Assembly: GCA_024401645.1 (NCBI GenBank) | Contig: JAKSKR010000008.1 | Location: 26,868 to 90,867 of the forward strand | Direction: 5' to 3' | Source of the DNA: Paludibacteraceae bacterium | GTDB taxonomy: Bacteria; Bacteroidota; Bacteroidia; Bacteroidales; Paludibacteraceae | DNA length: 64,000 bases | Shown here: piece by piece, positions 18,720 to 27,090 of the stretch | How the letters are laid out: the number at the start of each line of letters is the position of its first letter | Numbering within the stretch: position 1 is the stretch's first letter | Notes under the pieces: model-generated | What the model was told of the DNA's origin: nothing | The model's input: only the letters and a program-made list of their open reading frames with translations | The model's database searches: none | Made by a program: the position numbers and the translations under genes

Positions 18720-20873
18720 ATGAGTGAACAGAAAGTAGACACTTCTACAATTATAAACAACGGTCTGAAGGCTTACGAAGAGAAACTTCAGGAAAAGGAA
18801 AGGCAAGAAAAGGAAAAAAGGAAGAAATGGATTGTAAACTATGCCCTTTTCCTAATAGTTACCGCAATAATCGTTTACATTTTCCCTTCAACCAACCAGT
18901 TCAAGTATGCCTACGCACTTGGCGAGCACTGGGGGTATGAGGCTTTGGAAGCCCCAATAGACTTCCCTATCCTCAAGACGGAAGACGAACTGAAGAAGGA
19001 CTATAACGACCTGCTGAAGCAATATTACACCCCTTACTTCCATACCGACACGGAAATCATCAACAAGATTGAGGAACGTTTCACGAAAGGAAGCAAGTCG
19101 AACGAAGCCCGTTATGGCGAAGACTATACCTTATATATAAAGGGAGCCATAAAAAAGGTTTGCGACGAGGGCATCATATCGAACAAGGACAATGATGACA
19201 TTGAACGCATCGGCATCACAAAATTGAAGATTCTAGTAACGCCAAAGGACAACAAGGAAGACAACTACTATGTTGAAACCGACATAAAGAAAATACGTAC
19301 CGAAAAGGAGGCCTACAACTACATAATTGAAAATGTGCCGAACAACCTTGAACGAAAAATCGTCAAGCAATTCAACATTAACGAATACCTACGCCCTACC
19401 CTAGTTATCGACGAAGAACAGTCAGCCCTCTCGAAGAAGGAGGCTACCATGTCAATGTCGCGCGACAAGGGTAAGATTGAATACGGACGTAAGATTGTAG
19501 AACGTGGAGAAATAATCACTAACGAGACTTTCCAGTTATTGGAGTCGCTAAAGTATGAACTGGAGAATAGCCAGCAAGACGTGTCGACACAAGCAAGGGC
19601 GGGCCAAGCCATCTGCGTGTTGTGCATACTCACTGCCCTATTCCTATATTTCGTTCTCTTCAGAGACTTCTACCTAACCAAGCGCCGCATGATATTTGTA
19701 CTTGGCATGGTGGTGGGCATGTGTGCACTAACGGCATACGTCACCAACCTTTCGTATAACATGAAGGAGCTGACCGTCTACATCATACCATACGCTATTG
19801 TGCCAATAACCATCAGCACGTTCTTCGACACCCGCAGTGCATTGTTCTCGCACCTGGCAACCGTGTTGATCTGTTCCCTTATTGCACCACACGAATTTGA
19901 ATTCCTATTACTGCAGATATTAATAGGTATGATCTGCATCAGCACCCTTAAAAAATTCTACCAGCGTTCACAGCTTTTCAAGACAGTGGGCATCATTGCC
20001 AGCATCTACATCATTACCTACCTCGGATTGGTATTGACACACGCTGCCGGTTGGGACGATAACGACACCATGGTTCTGATTTCATTCCTCATCAATGCCG
20101 GTCTCTTGCTCTTCTCTTACCCATTGATTTTCGTGTTCGAGAAGCTGTTCAACTTCACATCAGACATTACGCTGGTTGAGCTTACCAATTCAAACAATCC
20201 ACTACTCCGCCAGTTTTCGGAAGTTGCGCCAGGCAGTTTCCAGCACTCGCTACAAGTGTCGAACCTTGCCAGCGACGCCGCCGACCACATTGGCTGCAAC
20301 GCATTGCTTGCCCGTGCCGGAGCCCTTTACCACGACATAGGCAAAATGGCGAATGCCATCTACTTCACCGAGAACCAGAACGGCTATAACCCACACAGCA
20401 AGCTTACCGCATTGGAGAGTGTGAAGATTATTACCAACCACGTTTCCGACGGCCTAATCATTGCCCGCAAGAACGGATTGCCACAACAGATACAGAAGTT
20501 CATAGAAAGCCACCACGGCAAGAATCCGGTGCGCTACTTCTACAACACCTACTGCAACGAACACCCCGACGAGGAGGTTGACATAAAGGAATTCTCGTAC
20601 AAGGGACAGCTTCCAACTTCGAAAGAAGAGGCTGTCGTCATGATTTGCGACACGGTTGAAGCCGCTTCCCGTAGCCTTGACACTTATACCGACGAGAAGA
20701 TCAACAACCTTATTGAAGGCCTGGTAGCCGTTCAGCTGAAAGACGGAGCCTTTGCCGATGCGCCAATCACCTTAAAGGAAATTGAAGATGTAAAGACCAT
20801 CTTGAAGGAAAAACTGAAGAATCTTTACCACACGCGCATTCGCTACCCAGAACTAAACAAGAAGAAAGACTAG
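18720..20873 (+). CDS. 7TM-HD family phosphohydrolase (PgpH/YqfF-like)
   Basis: A 717-residue membrane enzyme with the PgpH architecture: one TM helix near residues 40-58, a long extracytoplasmic domain (about 60-295), seven TM helices (about 296-480), then a cytosolic HD domain. The HD core is clear: FQHSLQVSNLASDAADH, then ALYHDIGKMANAIYF with the metal-binding His-Asp near residue 538, and ESHHGKNPVRYFY. PgpH enzymes of Firmicutes hydrolyse c-di-AMP to pApA; that substrate is inferred here, not shown. It is monocistronic, with its own promoter and terminator. The N-terminus is rich in Lys/Glu. Confidence 0.88.
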   Translation: MSEQKVDTSTIINNGLKAYEEKLQEKERQEKEKRKKWIVNYALFLIVTAIIVYIFPSTNQFKYAYALGEHWGYEALEAPIDFPILKTEDELKKDYNDLLKQYYTPYFHTDTEIINKIEERFTKGSKSNEARYGEDYTLYIKGAIKKVCDEGIISNKDNDDIERIGITKLKILVTPKDNKEDNYYVETDIKKIRTEKEAYNYIIENVPNNLERKIVKQFNINEYLRPTLVIDEEQSALSKKEATMSMSRDKGKIEYGRKIVERGEIITNETFQLLESLKYELENSQQDVSTQARAGQAICVLCILTALFLYFVLFRDFYLTKRRMIFVLGMVVGMCALTAYVTNLSYNMKELTVYIIPYAIVPITISTFFDTRSALFSHLATVLICSLIAPHEFEFLLLQILIGMICISTLKKFYQRSQLFKTVGIIASIYIITYLGLVLTHAAGWDDNDTMVLISFLINAGLLLFSYPLIFVFEKLFNFTSDITLVELTNSNNPLLRQFSEVAPGSFQHSLQVSNLASDAADHIGCNALLARAGALYHDIGKMANAIYFTENQNGYNPHSKLTALESVKIITNHVSDGLIIARKNGLPQQIQKFIESHHGKNPVRYFYNTYCNEHPDEEVDIKEFSYKGQLPTSKEEAVVMICDTVEAASRSLDTYTDEKINNLIEGLVAVQLKDGAFADAPITLKEIEDVKTILKEKLKNLYHTRIRYPELNKKKD

Positions 20874-20896
20874 TTCACAAACAAAATAGGCACAAG

Positions 20897-20934
20897 AAAA
20901 GGGTTCACTTCGGAAAGATGAAGTGAACCCTTTT
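20897..20934. terminator. Bidirectional terminator between convergent genes
   Basis: A perfect 15-bp stem (20897-20911 with 20920-20934) with an 8-base loop has T runs on both strands. It can end the + strand HD hydrolase transcript and the minus-strand propeller lipoprotein transcript. Confidence 0.85.
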
Positions 20935-20977
20935 AGTTTTACAGGAAGCGCATCCATTGCCCGGATGAGCACCTATA

Positions 20978-22513
20978 TTACTTTACTGTTGATGCTCCTG
21001 AAATGCCATCGGCTGTGGTATCGATTGGCGAACCATAGGTAGCTTTCAGTTCGGGAGAGTCGAGTGCCGATTGGAAGTCGGACGGATTGAAAACGACCGG
21101 TGTCTTCGAGAATTCTGGCACATTGTAACACTTTAGAAGGTTGATGTCGTGGTGCGGATCGGCATGAGGTAGCATTATAGCTTTTGACACCTTTCCATCG
21201 GGGTTTACATGTGCGAAGTATGGCCTTGAATAATTACCATCGTATCTTCGCGAAGAAAACACGAACCATTTGCTATTACTAGTCCAATCGTGGTAACTGT
21301 CTGACTCACCCTTGCAATTAATTTCTTCAAGGTTACGAACCTCTTTCGTATTCAAGTCCATCATGTATAAATCGGCAGACTTGTTGGTTTGTGTAGAAGT
21401 TCCGTAATCGGCCTCAGTAAACAACAGGTAGCGACCGTTAGGCGACACACGCGGGTAGGTAGCGCTACGCATCTTCGAAGCAGCATCGTACACCAATTCA
21501 GGCTTACCCCAAGATATGGAATCGGCATTGAAAGGTATGCGGAACAGGTTGTAACGAAGGTGCTTGATATTACCAACAACCGCCAAAGTAGAATCGGAAG
21601 AATTATAATAAAGGTATTTGCCGTCGGGAGCCCAATTCGGATTCGTTTCCTGACTATTCCTTGTCTTTAGCACGGCTGTTATCTCGTTCTTCTCAATGTT
21701 ATAGAGTACCAAGTCGGAATAAAGGTCATAAGGTTCAATCTTGTTAATCTCGAACGTATTGAACGATTGCTTAATGACGTTAGACGAGAACGCGATGAAT
21801 GGCAAAGTTGGGTGCCAAGCCGGATAGACCGTACCTGCAAACATATCGCCAGCGCGGGTATTAATTTTCTGCACCTTGCCATTGTACGTCAACAAGAGTC
21901 CACCGTTAGGTCCACGGTAATAGAACATCTTGTTTTCGGGATGATTGCGCTGTGAGGTATGGCAGTTGACGCACTTCTGACCACGAATTGCAGGATTCTT
22001 ATGACAACGGTGATTGTCTAAAATGACCTTTTCGGCATTATTCTCTAGGTCGTACTGATAGACACCAATTTCGCCGGTGCCCATGTAAGAAGGCTCAATA
22101 AGTCGATAGGTCAAGTAAGGGTCAATTGAATCGGCCGAAACCGTATTTGTAAACGGCTTGTAATGCAACCAATTTCCACCCTTCTTCACATAAAGGTCGT
22201 ACTTCAACGTTTTGCCAACATTAGCAGCAAGCATCGTCTTCCAAGCCTTTTCGGGAATGATGACGTCGTTTTTGCCCGATGCCGAAATGGTAAGGGCACT
22301 ACCCTCTTCGGGCGTAATGGTCAACACGGCAGCGTCGGCAGTGTCTTTAACAAAAAAGTTAAGCGGTGCAATGTTAACCGGCACCACGCAATTGGTATAG
22401 TCGGGATATATGCACACATCACGGCCATTCTCGGTAAAAGAACCGGGAACACCCGATGAACAAGATGCCAGCAACGAGAATAAGCCAGCAACGGTATAGA
22501 GTTTTACCTTCAT
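20978..22513 (-). CDS. TolB-like beta-propeller lipoprotein with CxxCH haem motif
   Basis: A 511-residue exported protein: signal peptide with lipobox LLASC (lipidated Cys 18), an N-terminal beta-rich part (to about 165), then repeated propeller blades of the PD40/TolB type (WAPDGKYLYYNSSDS; RVSPNGRYLLFTEAD; WTSNSKWFVFSSRRY). Between them lies RGQKCVNCHTSQ, a CxxCH c-type haem-binding motif at residues 181-185, with another Cys-His pair at 170-171. A covalent haem is therefore possible. It lies 6 bases after the polytopic membrane gene, in the same operon. Function unknown; a surface or periplasmic electron-transfer or sensing role is inference. Confidence 0.8.
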   Translation of the reverse strand: MKVKLYTVAGLFSLLASCSSGVPGSFTENGRDVCIYPDYTNCVVPVNIAPLNFFVKDTADAAVLTITPEEGSALTISASGKNDVIIPEKAWKTMLAANVGKTLKYDLYVKKGGNWLHYKPFTNTVSADSIDPYLTYRLIEPSYMGTGEIGVYQYDLENNAEKVILDNHRCHKNPAIRGQKCVNCHTSQRNHPENKMFYYRGPNGGLLLTYNGKVQKINTRAGDMFAGTVYPAWHPTLPFIAFSSNVIKQSFNTFEINKIEPYDLYSDLVLYNIEKNEITAVLKTRNSQETNPNWAPDGKYLYYNSSDSTLAVVGNIKHLRYNLFRIPFNADSISWGKPELVYDAASKMRSATYPRVSPNGRYLLFTEADYGTSTQTNKSADLYMMDLNTKEVRNLEEINCKGESDSYHDWTSNSKWFVFSSRRYDGNYSRPYFAHVNPDGKVSKAIMLPHADPHHDINLLKCYNVPEFSKTPVVFNPSDFQSALDSPELKATYGSPIDTTADGISGASTVK

Positions 22514-22519
22514 ATATCT

Positions 22520-24307
22520 TTATTTATTTGATTTCAGATTATTGGCATTCGGATAAGGATTACCGAACAAAAGGAAATAGAGGTACGAACCCTGATATTG
22601 TTTTAGCTGTTCGGCACCATTTTCGTGATCTTTTGCATAAAATTCAGCAGCCTTCACAAAACCTGCAACCCTTTCGGCCACATCCCTTTTAATTGGGAAA
22701 TACTTTATCAGGTTAATCTTGGTGTTCATGGCATAAAGCGCCACAATTTCCTGCATGCACATAGGCATCTTTTCTCGATACATACCAGCAACGGTCTGCA
22801 AGTCTGAAATGAAAGCGTTGGTGTTCTTACTATAAAGGTGTAGCAACAAGCGACGCTCCATATTAACAGGATCGAGCTGACTGTAGGATGACATAACTTT
22901 AGGCAAATCGAAAATACCTATAGAGTTGACCATTGGCAACTGGTGTCGGTAGACATTGCCCAGCACAGGGTATGCGTTAAAGAGCTCTTGCTGCTTGCCA
23001 ACGTAAGGCTCAAAATCTTCTGCCCACTTCGAATAGCCAACCGTCTGCTTTAACTGATTGATGTACTTTCTTGAAAGTTCAGCCTCGCCTTGAATGAGAG
23101 AAGTGAGCGTAAAGCGCTTCAAGTCTGACACCGTGCGCTTGGTGTTGGTCCACGACTCCATACCCCACAACAGACTGATGTTAGGCTGTGAAGAATAAAG
23201 CATCAAGTCGGGTTGGAAAATCAAGTCGGTAATGTCGGTATAAGGCGAGTTAATGGTATCGTAACGCACAGGGAAATTGAACAAGTCGGTCGACAAACGG
23301 CCTTTTGCTTCCAAGGCAATGTAACGGTAGGCTGCAATTGGTCTGGTAGGACGTTTTACGGTTTCGGCCACCTTCAGCGCACCATCGAAATCCATGTCTT
23401 CAACACAATGCTTCATTTCAAGCTCGGTGCGGTAGTTGGCATCACGGAAAGAGAAGTAGAACGTAAGGCCACACAACGCCAACACACAAGCCGGCGTTAC
23501 AAAAGTTTTCTGCATCAGTTCCAAATCCCTGAAAATAGGCACTGCAATGGCCATAACAACCGACACCAAGGTCAACATTGCCAACATAAAGAGAGGCTTG
23601 AAGTAAGGCACTGGCAATGGGCCAAGCAATGTAAACAAGTAGTCTTCCTGAACCATAGAGGTGGCAAGCATAGGCAAAAGCAGCAATAAGGCAACCCCTC
23701 CCAACAAGAAATGCAAGGCCGTCTTCCTATCGCTTGCAAAGAGAGAGGCACTTGCTACAAGCAGCGAGAATGGAGAGAAAATGCCGATAGCGAAATAAAG
23801 GACAATGGCCAGTACCGTGCTAACGGCCAACCCCTTTGTGCCTAGCTTTGCATAAAGCAAGCGGAAAGCATTTGCCAAACCTAGCGAGAGAAGGAGTCCA
23901 ACCTCTAGACTTACGGCAAACGATGTGTCGAAATTATCGTAAATGGCATAGCCTGCCGACGTTTGCGCCAACAGCACCAGCAGCGAAGGCACGAAGACCG
24001 AGAGCAAGCGGCAATAGCAGTCGCAAGTCGTTAGGCGTGCCACTAATCTTTCAATACCTACCAGACCAGCCGACATGAAGCAAGCGCCCAAAAGCGGATA
24101 GTGAAGGAACTGATTCAAGAATTTCGACACATAGACCAGAACGCCAGCCGACTGCGCCAGTGTTTCGTTGGCAAAAACACTATTTGCCAAGAACAGGTTT
24201 TGTGCCTGCAATGCATATAGGTACTCGGCATTAAACACGCCTAGGAACAAGAACGCGAAGATAAAGAGAACCGCTTCGCAAATCCACCTTGTCTGTTTGA
24301 ATGACAT
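22520..24307 (-). CDS. Polytopic membrane protein (DUF6057-like)
   Basis: A 595-residue inner-membrane protein. The first ~290 residues hold about ten hydrophobic helices (start FKQTRWICEAVLFIFAFLFL). The rest is a soluble, mostly helical domain (from about DANYRTELEMKHCVEDMDFD onward) with repeated aromatic and Leu positions that suggest TPR-like helices. This architecture fits the Bacteroidetes family I know as DUF6057, whose role is not established. It is the first gene of a two-gene operon with the CxxCH propeller lipoprotein, so the two may work together. Confidence 0.7.
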   Translation of the reverse strand: MSFKQTRWICEAVLFIFAFLFLGVFNAEYLYALQAQNLFLANSVFANETLAQSAGVLVYVSKFLNQFLHYPLLGACFMSAGLVGIERLVARLTTCDCYCRLLSVFVPSLLVLLAQTSAGYAIYDNFDTSFAVSLEVGLLLSLGLANAFRLLYAKLGTKGLAVSTVLAIVLYFAIGIFSPFSLLVASASLFASDRKTALHFLLGGVALLLLLPMLATSMVQEDYLFTLLGPLPVPYFKPLFMLAMLTLVSVVMAIAVPIFRDLELMQKTFVTPACVLALCGLTFYFSFRDANYRTELEMKHCVEDMDFDGALKVAETVKRPTRPIAAYRYIALEAKGRLSTDLFNFPVRYDTINSPYTDITDLIFQPDLMLYSSQPNISLLWGMESWTNTKRTVSDLKRFTLTSLIQGEAELSRKYINQLKQTVGYSKWAEDFEPYVGKQQELFNAYPVLGNVYRHQLPMVNSIGIFDLPKVMSSYSQLDPVNMERRLLLHLYSKNTNAFISDLQTVAGMYREKMPMCMQEIVALYAMNTKINLIKYFPIKRDVAERVAGFVKAAEFYAKDHENGAEQLKQYQGSYLYFLLFGNPYPNANNLKSNK

Positions 24308-24373
24308 TATCGTAATTATTTAAATCTTAAAACATTAAACCACGTCCGCCGTACACAAGGCGAATGGTTTTCA

Positions 24374-24381
24374 CAAATTTA
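24374..24381 (-). promoter_or_regulatory. Promoter -7 element of the DUF6057-like/propeller operon
   Basis: The minus strand reads TAAATTTG, an exact TAnnTTTG match. A start near 24369 would give a ~62-base leader to the membrane gene. It overlaps the region just after the tRNA-Arg terminator, so the operon has its own promoter. Confidence 0.55.
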
Positions 24382-24392
24382 AGGGATAAAAA

Positions 24393-24424
24393 AAATCCAA
24401 ACAAGTAAGAACCCGTTTGGATTT
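24393..24424 (-). terminator. Terminator of tRNA-Arg
   Basis: A perfect 10-bp stem (24393-24402 with 24415-24424) lies 13 bases after the tRNA 3' end and is followed on the minus strand by a run of eight T. Confidence 0.85.
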
Positions 24425-24436
24425 CGAAAATCTAAG

Positions 24437-24510
24437 TGATTGAGAAGGGATTCGAACCCTTGACCCACAGCTTAGAAGGCTGTTGCTCTATCCAGCTGAG
24501 CTACTCAACC
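24437..24510 (-). tRNA. tRNA-Arg (anticodon UCU)
   Basis: A 74-base cloverleaf on the minus strand: acceptor 5' arm GGTTGAG pairs with CTCAATC (one G-U), D-arm with AGCTCAGCTGGATAGAGC, anticodon loop CTTCTAA between GC-rich stems giving anticodon TCT (reads AGA/AGG), and T-arm GGGTTCGAATCCC. The discriminator is A and the CCA end is not encoded. It has its own promoter and terminator. Confidence 0.95.
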
Positions 24511-24532
24511 AAACCTTTACGATTTTGCAGTG

Positions 24533-24540
24533 CAAAATTA
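24533..24540 (-). promoter_or_regulatory. Promoter -7 element of tRNA-Arg
   Basis: The minus strand reads TAATTTTG, matching TAnnTTTG, 22 bases before the mature tRNA 5' end. Confidence 0.55.
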
Positions 24541-24579
24541 GTACATTTATTTGGATGTACAAAAAAATATCGGCAAAAA

Positions 24580-26907
24580 TTAGAATGGATAACCAATTGC
24601 GAAGTGGAATGCAAAGTCGTCGTGCCATGTAATGTTACGGTAACGCCAACGGTTAGACCCCGAAAGTGCCGGGTCGTAAGCCTTCATACCCAAGTCGAAA
24701 CGGATAAGGAAGTACGTAAAGTCGCATCGCAAGCCTAAACCGTAAGCAAGGGCAATCTGCTTATAGAACTTGTCGATGTAGAAAGTACCCTCGTGCTGGA
24801 ACTTGTAGTCGCGCAGGTTCCAAATGTTACCTGCATCGACAAACGCAGCACCTTCGAACAACCAGAACAGTTTAGAGCGGTACTCGGCATTCAGCGTCAG
24901 CTCCAGGTTACCAGACTGGCTCACGAAATCTTCGGGATTTTCAGGTTCGTAGGAACCTGGGCCCAAGGTTCGCACCGACCAACCGCGAACACCGTTAGCA
25001 CCACCACCAAAGAACTTCTTTTCGAAAGGTACGGTATTGGCATTCAGGTAGGGATATTCGCCACCAATCTTGGCATGGAAAACCACACGGTTCTTATCGT
25101 CGATAAAGCGGTTGTAGGCATACTCGAATTCAGCTTTCTGGTATTGAGAGAACGGAATGTCGCCCACCACGTAAGTGTCGTTTTCCTTCTTAAAGTCGAA
25201 AATACGAGCCAACCCATACAGCAAGTTACCAGCCGACTCGTACGAGAAGCGATACGATTTTTTGTTCAACCGGAGTTTGCTGGCTTGGTTGTTATAGGCC
25301 ATGGTGAAACCCGTAGCCAAAATGAGGTGGTCGGAATAACTTTCGCGCAGTACCGAATATTTCGGATCGGCATAACGCATATTGAACGCGTCTGAAATCC
25401 ACGGCAAGTAAACGTAGTTCAAATTGAAGGCGTCTATTGTCATGTTATAAAAGCGGCGGGCAACCCAGTTGTACTTACCACCCGCAGTTAAAATCTTTCG
25501 GGTATATTCCGGACGTTCCTGGTCGTTATAGGCCAACGTAAATTCGGTTGTAGAATTGACACGGCGTCGGAACGAGTTAGAAAGGAAAGGGAACACGAAC
25601 TGGGGCAACTTTAAAGACAGCTCGCCTTCGTACTCTTTCACACGTTTTTTCAGCATGTCGGTAAACTCCTTCGAATTGTTGGTTACAGCCTCTTCGGCAA
25701 AACGGCCTTTCAAAGACAGCAGTTCTGAACCGCGGAAAAGGTTCTTGTGCTGCAGCATGCCAGTTACGGCAAAGCCCAAGTCGCCTGAAGAATTGGTACC
25801 TTCCAAATCTAGCGAGAAGCTGTGCGGCTTGTTAGGCACCAGCACCACGTTACAATCCAATTGGTTATCGCCCGTCTTGGGGTCGCTAAAGGAAATTTCG
25901 GCAGACCTTACAATGCCCAAGCCACTCAAACGGGTATAGGTCTGGTTAACGAAGAAACTGTTGTACCACATACCCGGCACAATTCTCAAGCTGTTAGCCA
26001 GCACCTTCTTCCTCACCAATGGTTTCTTCTCGTAGAAGACGAATATGTTATCGTTAATGCTTAACGAATCGTAGTCGGAATGATTGCGGACCGATGACGT
26101 TGAACGTGGCAACGTCAGCACATTCACATTCCGGATGGTAAAACGTGGGTGATTGGTTTCTTGCGAAATGCCGTCGAGTGTTGGTGTGTGGTAAGGCTTA
26201 ACCAACAGAGTCAAATCTACCTCGTGCGACCTTAAGGCACTGTCGGCAAGATACGACACGTCGTCCTTTGTAAAGTAATAATAGCCGTTTCGGCGTACAA
26301 TGCCTGTTACGCGTTCACGTTCTTCGTCAAGTACATCGGTATCGAACAGGCTACCCGAGACTAGTTTTGTTGTTGAGAAACGATTATGTTTCACCAAGTT
26401 GCCAATAACCGTGTCGTTATGATAGTCGTAAATAATGTTGCGAATGCGGTAAGGCTCGTTTTCGGTCACCAGGTAGAACACCCTAGCCTTCTTGTCTTTA
26501 AGCACAACCGAGTCGCGCACTTGCGCATTGAGGTAACCCTTCGTCTTGAAAAACTGTTCCAACCTTTTTTCAGACCTTGCCTTCTGAAACTCGTCGTACA
26601 ACACAGGCGGTTCACCCATGCGTCTAAGCCAACGGTTTCGGCGTTTCGTCGTGTCTCGGCCAGAAAGGCTATAAGTCAACAAACGCAAACGAGACATACC
26701 GAAAACACGGAAGTTTGGTCGCTGTGTCAAATAAGACTCCAACTCTTGCGAGTTCATATTCGGAGCCGACGTTTGAATTGTGGTTTGGTCAAGCAAATAC
26801 TGTCCGTCGGGAACATACTTCGTAACAGAACACGAAGCCAACAAGAATGTCAGCACAAAGCCAACTAGACATCTAACAGCAAATATGTGTTTCGGATTCG
26901 TATTCAT
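24580..26907 (-). CDS. tamL: TamL-type BamA-family outer-membrane lipoprotein
   Basis: A 775-residue outer-membrane protein. It has a lipoprotein signal (FLLASCSVTKYVPDGQYLL), POTRA-like periplasmic repeats (about residues 40-400) and a C-terminal Omp85/surface-antigen barrel. In the barrel, KFFGGGANGVRGWSVRTLGP (near residue 630) is the conserved lid-loop [V/I]RG[F/W/Y] motif. The protein ends in an aromatic beta strand (FAFHFAIGYPF) typical of Omp85 barrels. The lipid anchor separates it from BamA and fits the Bacteroidota TamL family, which pairs with TamB in envelope biogenesis. No tamB is in the window. Confidence 0.82.
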   Translation of the reverse strand: MNTNPKHIFAVRCLVGFVLTFLLASCSVTKYVPDGQYLLDQTTIQTSAPNMNSQELESYLTQRPNFRVFGMSRLRLLTYSLSGRDTTKRRNRWLRRMGEPPVLYDEFQKARSEKRLEQFFKTKGYLNAQVRDSVVLKDKKARVFYLVTENEPYRIRNIIYDYHNDTVIGNLVKHNRFSTTKLVSGSLFDTDVLDEERERVTGIVRRNGYYYFTKDDVSYLADSALRSHEVDLTLLVKPYHTPTLDGISQETNHPRFTIRNVNVLTLPRSTSSVRNHSDYDSLSINDNIFVFYEKKPLVRKKVLANSLRIVPGMWYNSFFVNQTYTRLSGLGIVRSAEISFSDPKTGDNQLDCNVVLVPNKPHSFSLDLEGTNSSGDLGFAVTGMLQHKNLFRGSELLSLKGRFAEEAVTNNSKEFTDMLKKRVKEYEGELSLKLPQFVFPFLSNSFRRRVNSTTEFTLAYNDQERPEYTRKILTAGGKYNWVARRFYNMTIDAFNLNYVYLPWISDAFNMRYADPKYSVLRESYSDHLILATGFTMAYNNQASKLRLNKKSYRFSYESAGNLLYGLARIFDFKKENDTYVVGDIPFSQYQKAEFEYAYNRFIDDKNRVVFHAKIGGEYPYLNANTVPFEKKFFGGGANGVRGWSVRTLGPGSYEPENPEDFVSQSGNLELTLNAEYRSKLFWLFEGAAFVDAGNIWNLRDYKFQHEGTFYIDKFYKQIALAYGLGLRCDFTYFLIRFDLGMKAYDPALSGSNRWRYRNITWHDDFAFHFAIGYPF

Positions 26908-26932
26908 CAGTCAAAAGAAAGACATTTATCTG

Positions 26933-26940
26933 CAAAGATA
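26933..26940 (-). promoter_or_regulatory. Promoter -7 element of tamL
   Basis: The minus strand reads TATCTTTG, an exact TAnnTTTG match, implying a start near 26928 and a leader of ~21 bases. Confidence 0.6.
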
Positions 26941-27056
26941 AACTATTTGCCGGAGTTTACGGGTTTTACACGCTTATAATGTAAGGTGTTTTACAGACGT
27001 TCACACAACCCGAAATATTGGCACCCCACATTTTATTATAATAAGTAGCTTTTGCC

Positions 27057-27064
27057 TATATTTG
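27057..27064 (+). promoter_or_regulatory. Promoter -7 element of glmM
   Basis: TATATTTG is an exact TAnnTTTG match, 26 bases before the glmM ATG. Confidence 0.6.
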
Positions 27065-27090
27065 CCCCAGGAAAATAAAACAAGAAATAG

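Noticed and set aside
24541..24560. GTACAT/ATGTAC inverted repeat near the tamL end
   Set aside because: Only 6 bp, AT-rich, and the T tract lies on the wrong side for a minus-strand terminator; it is upstream of the tRNA promoter.
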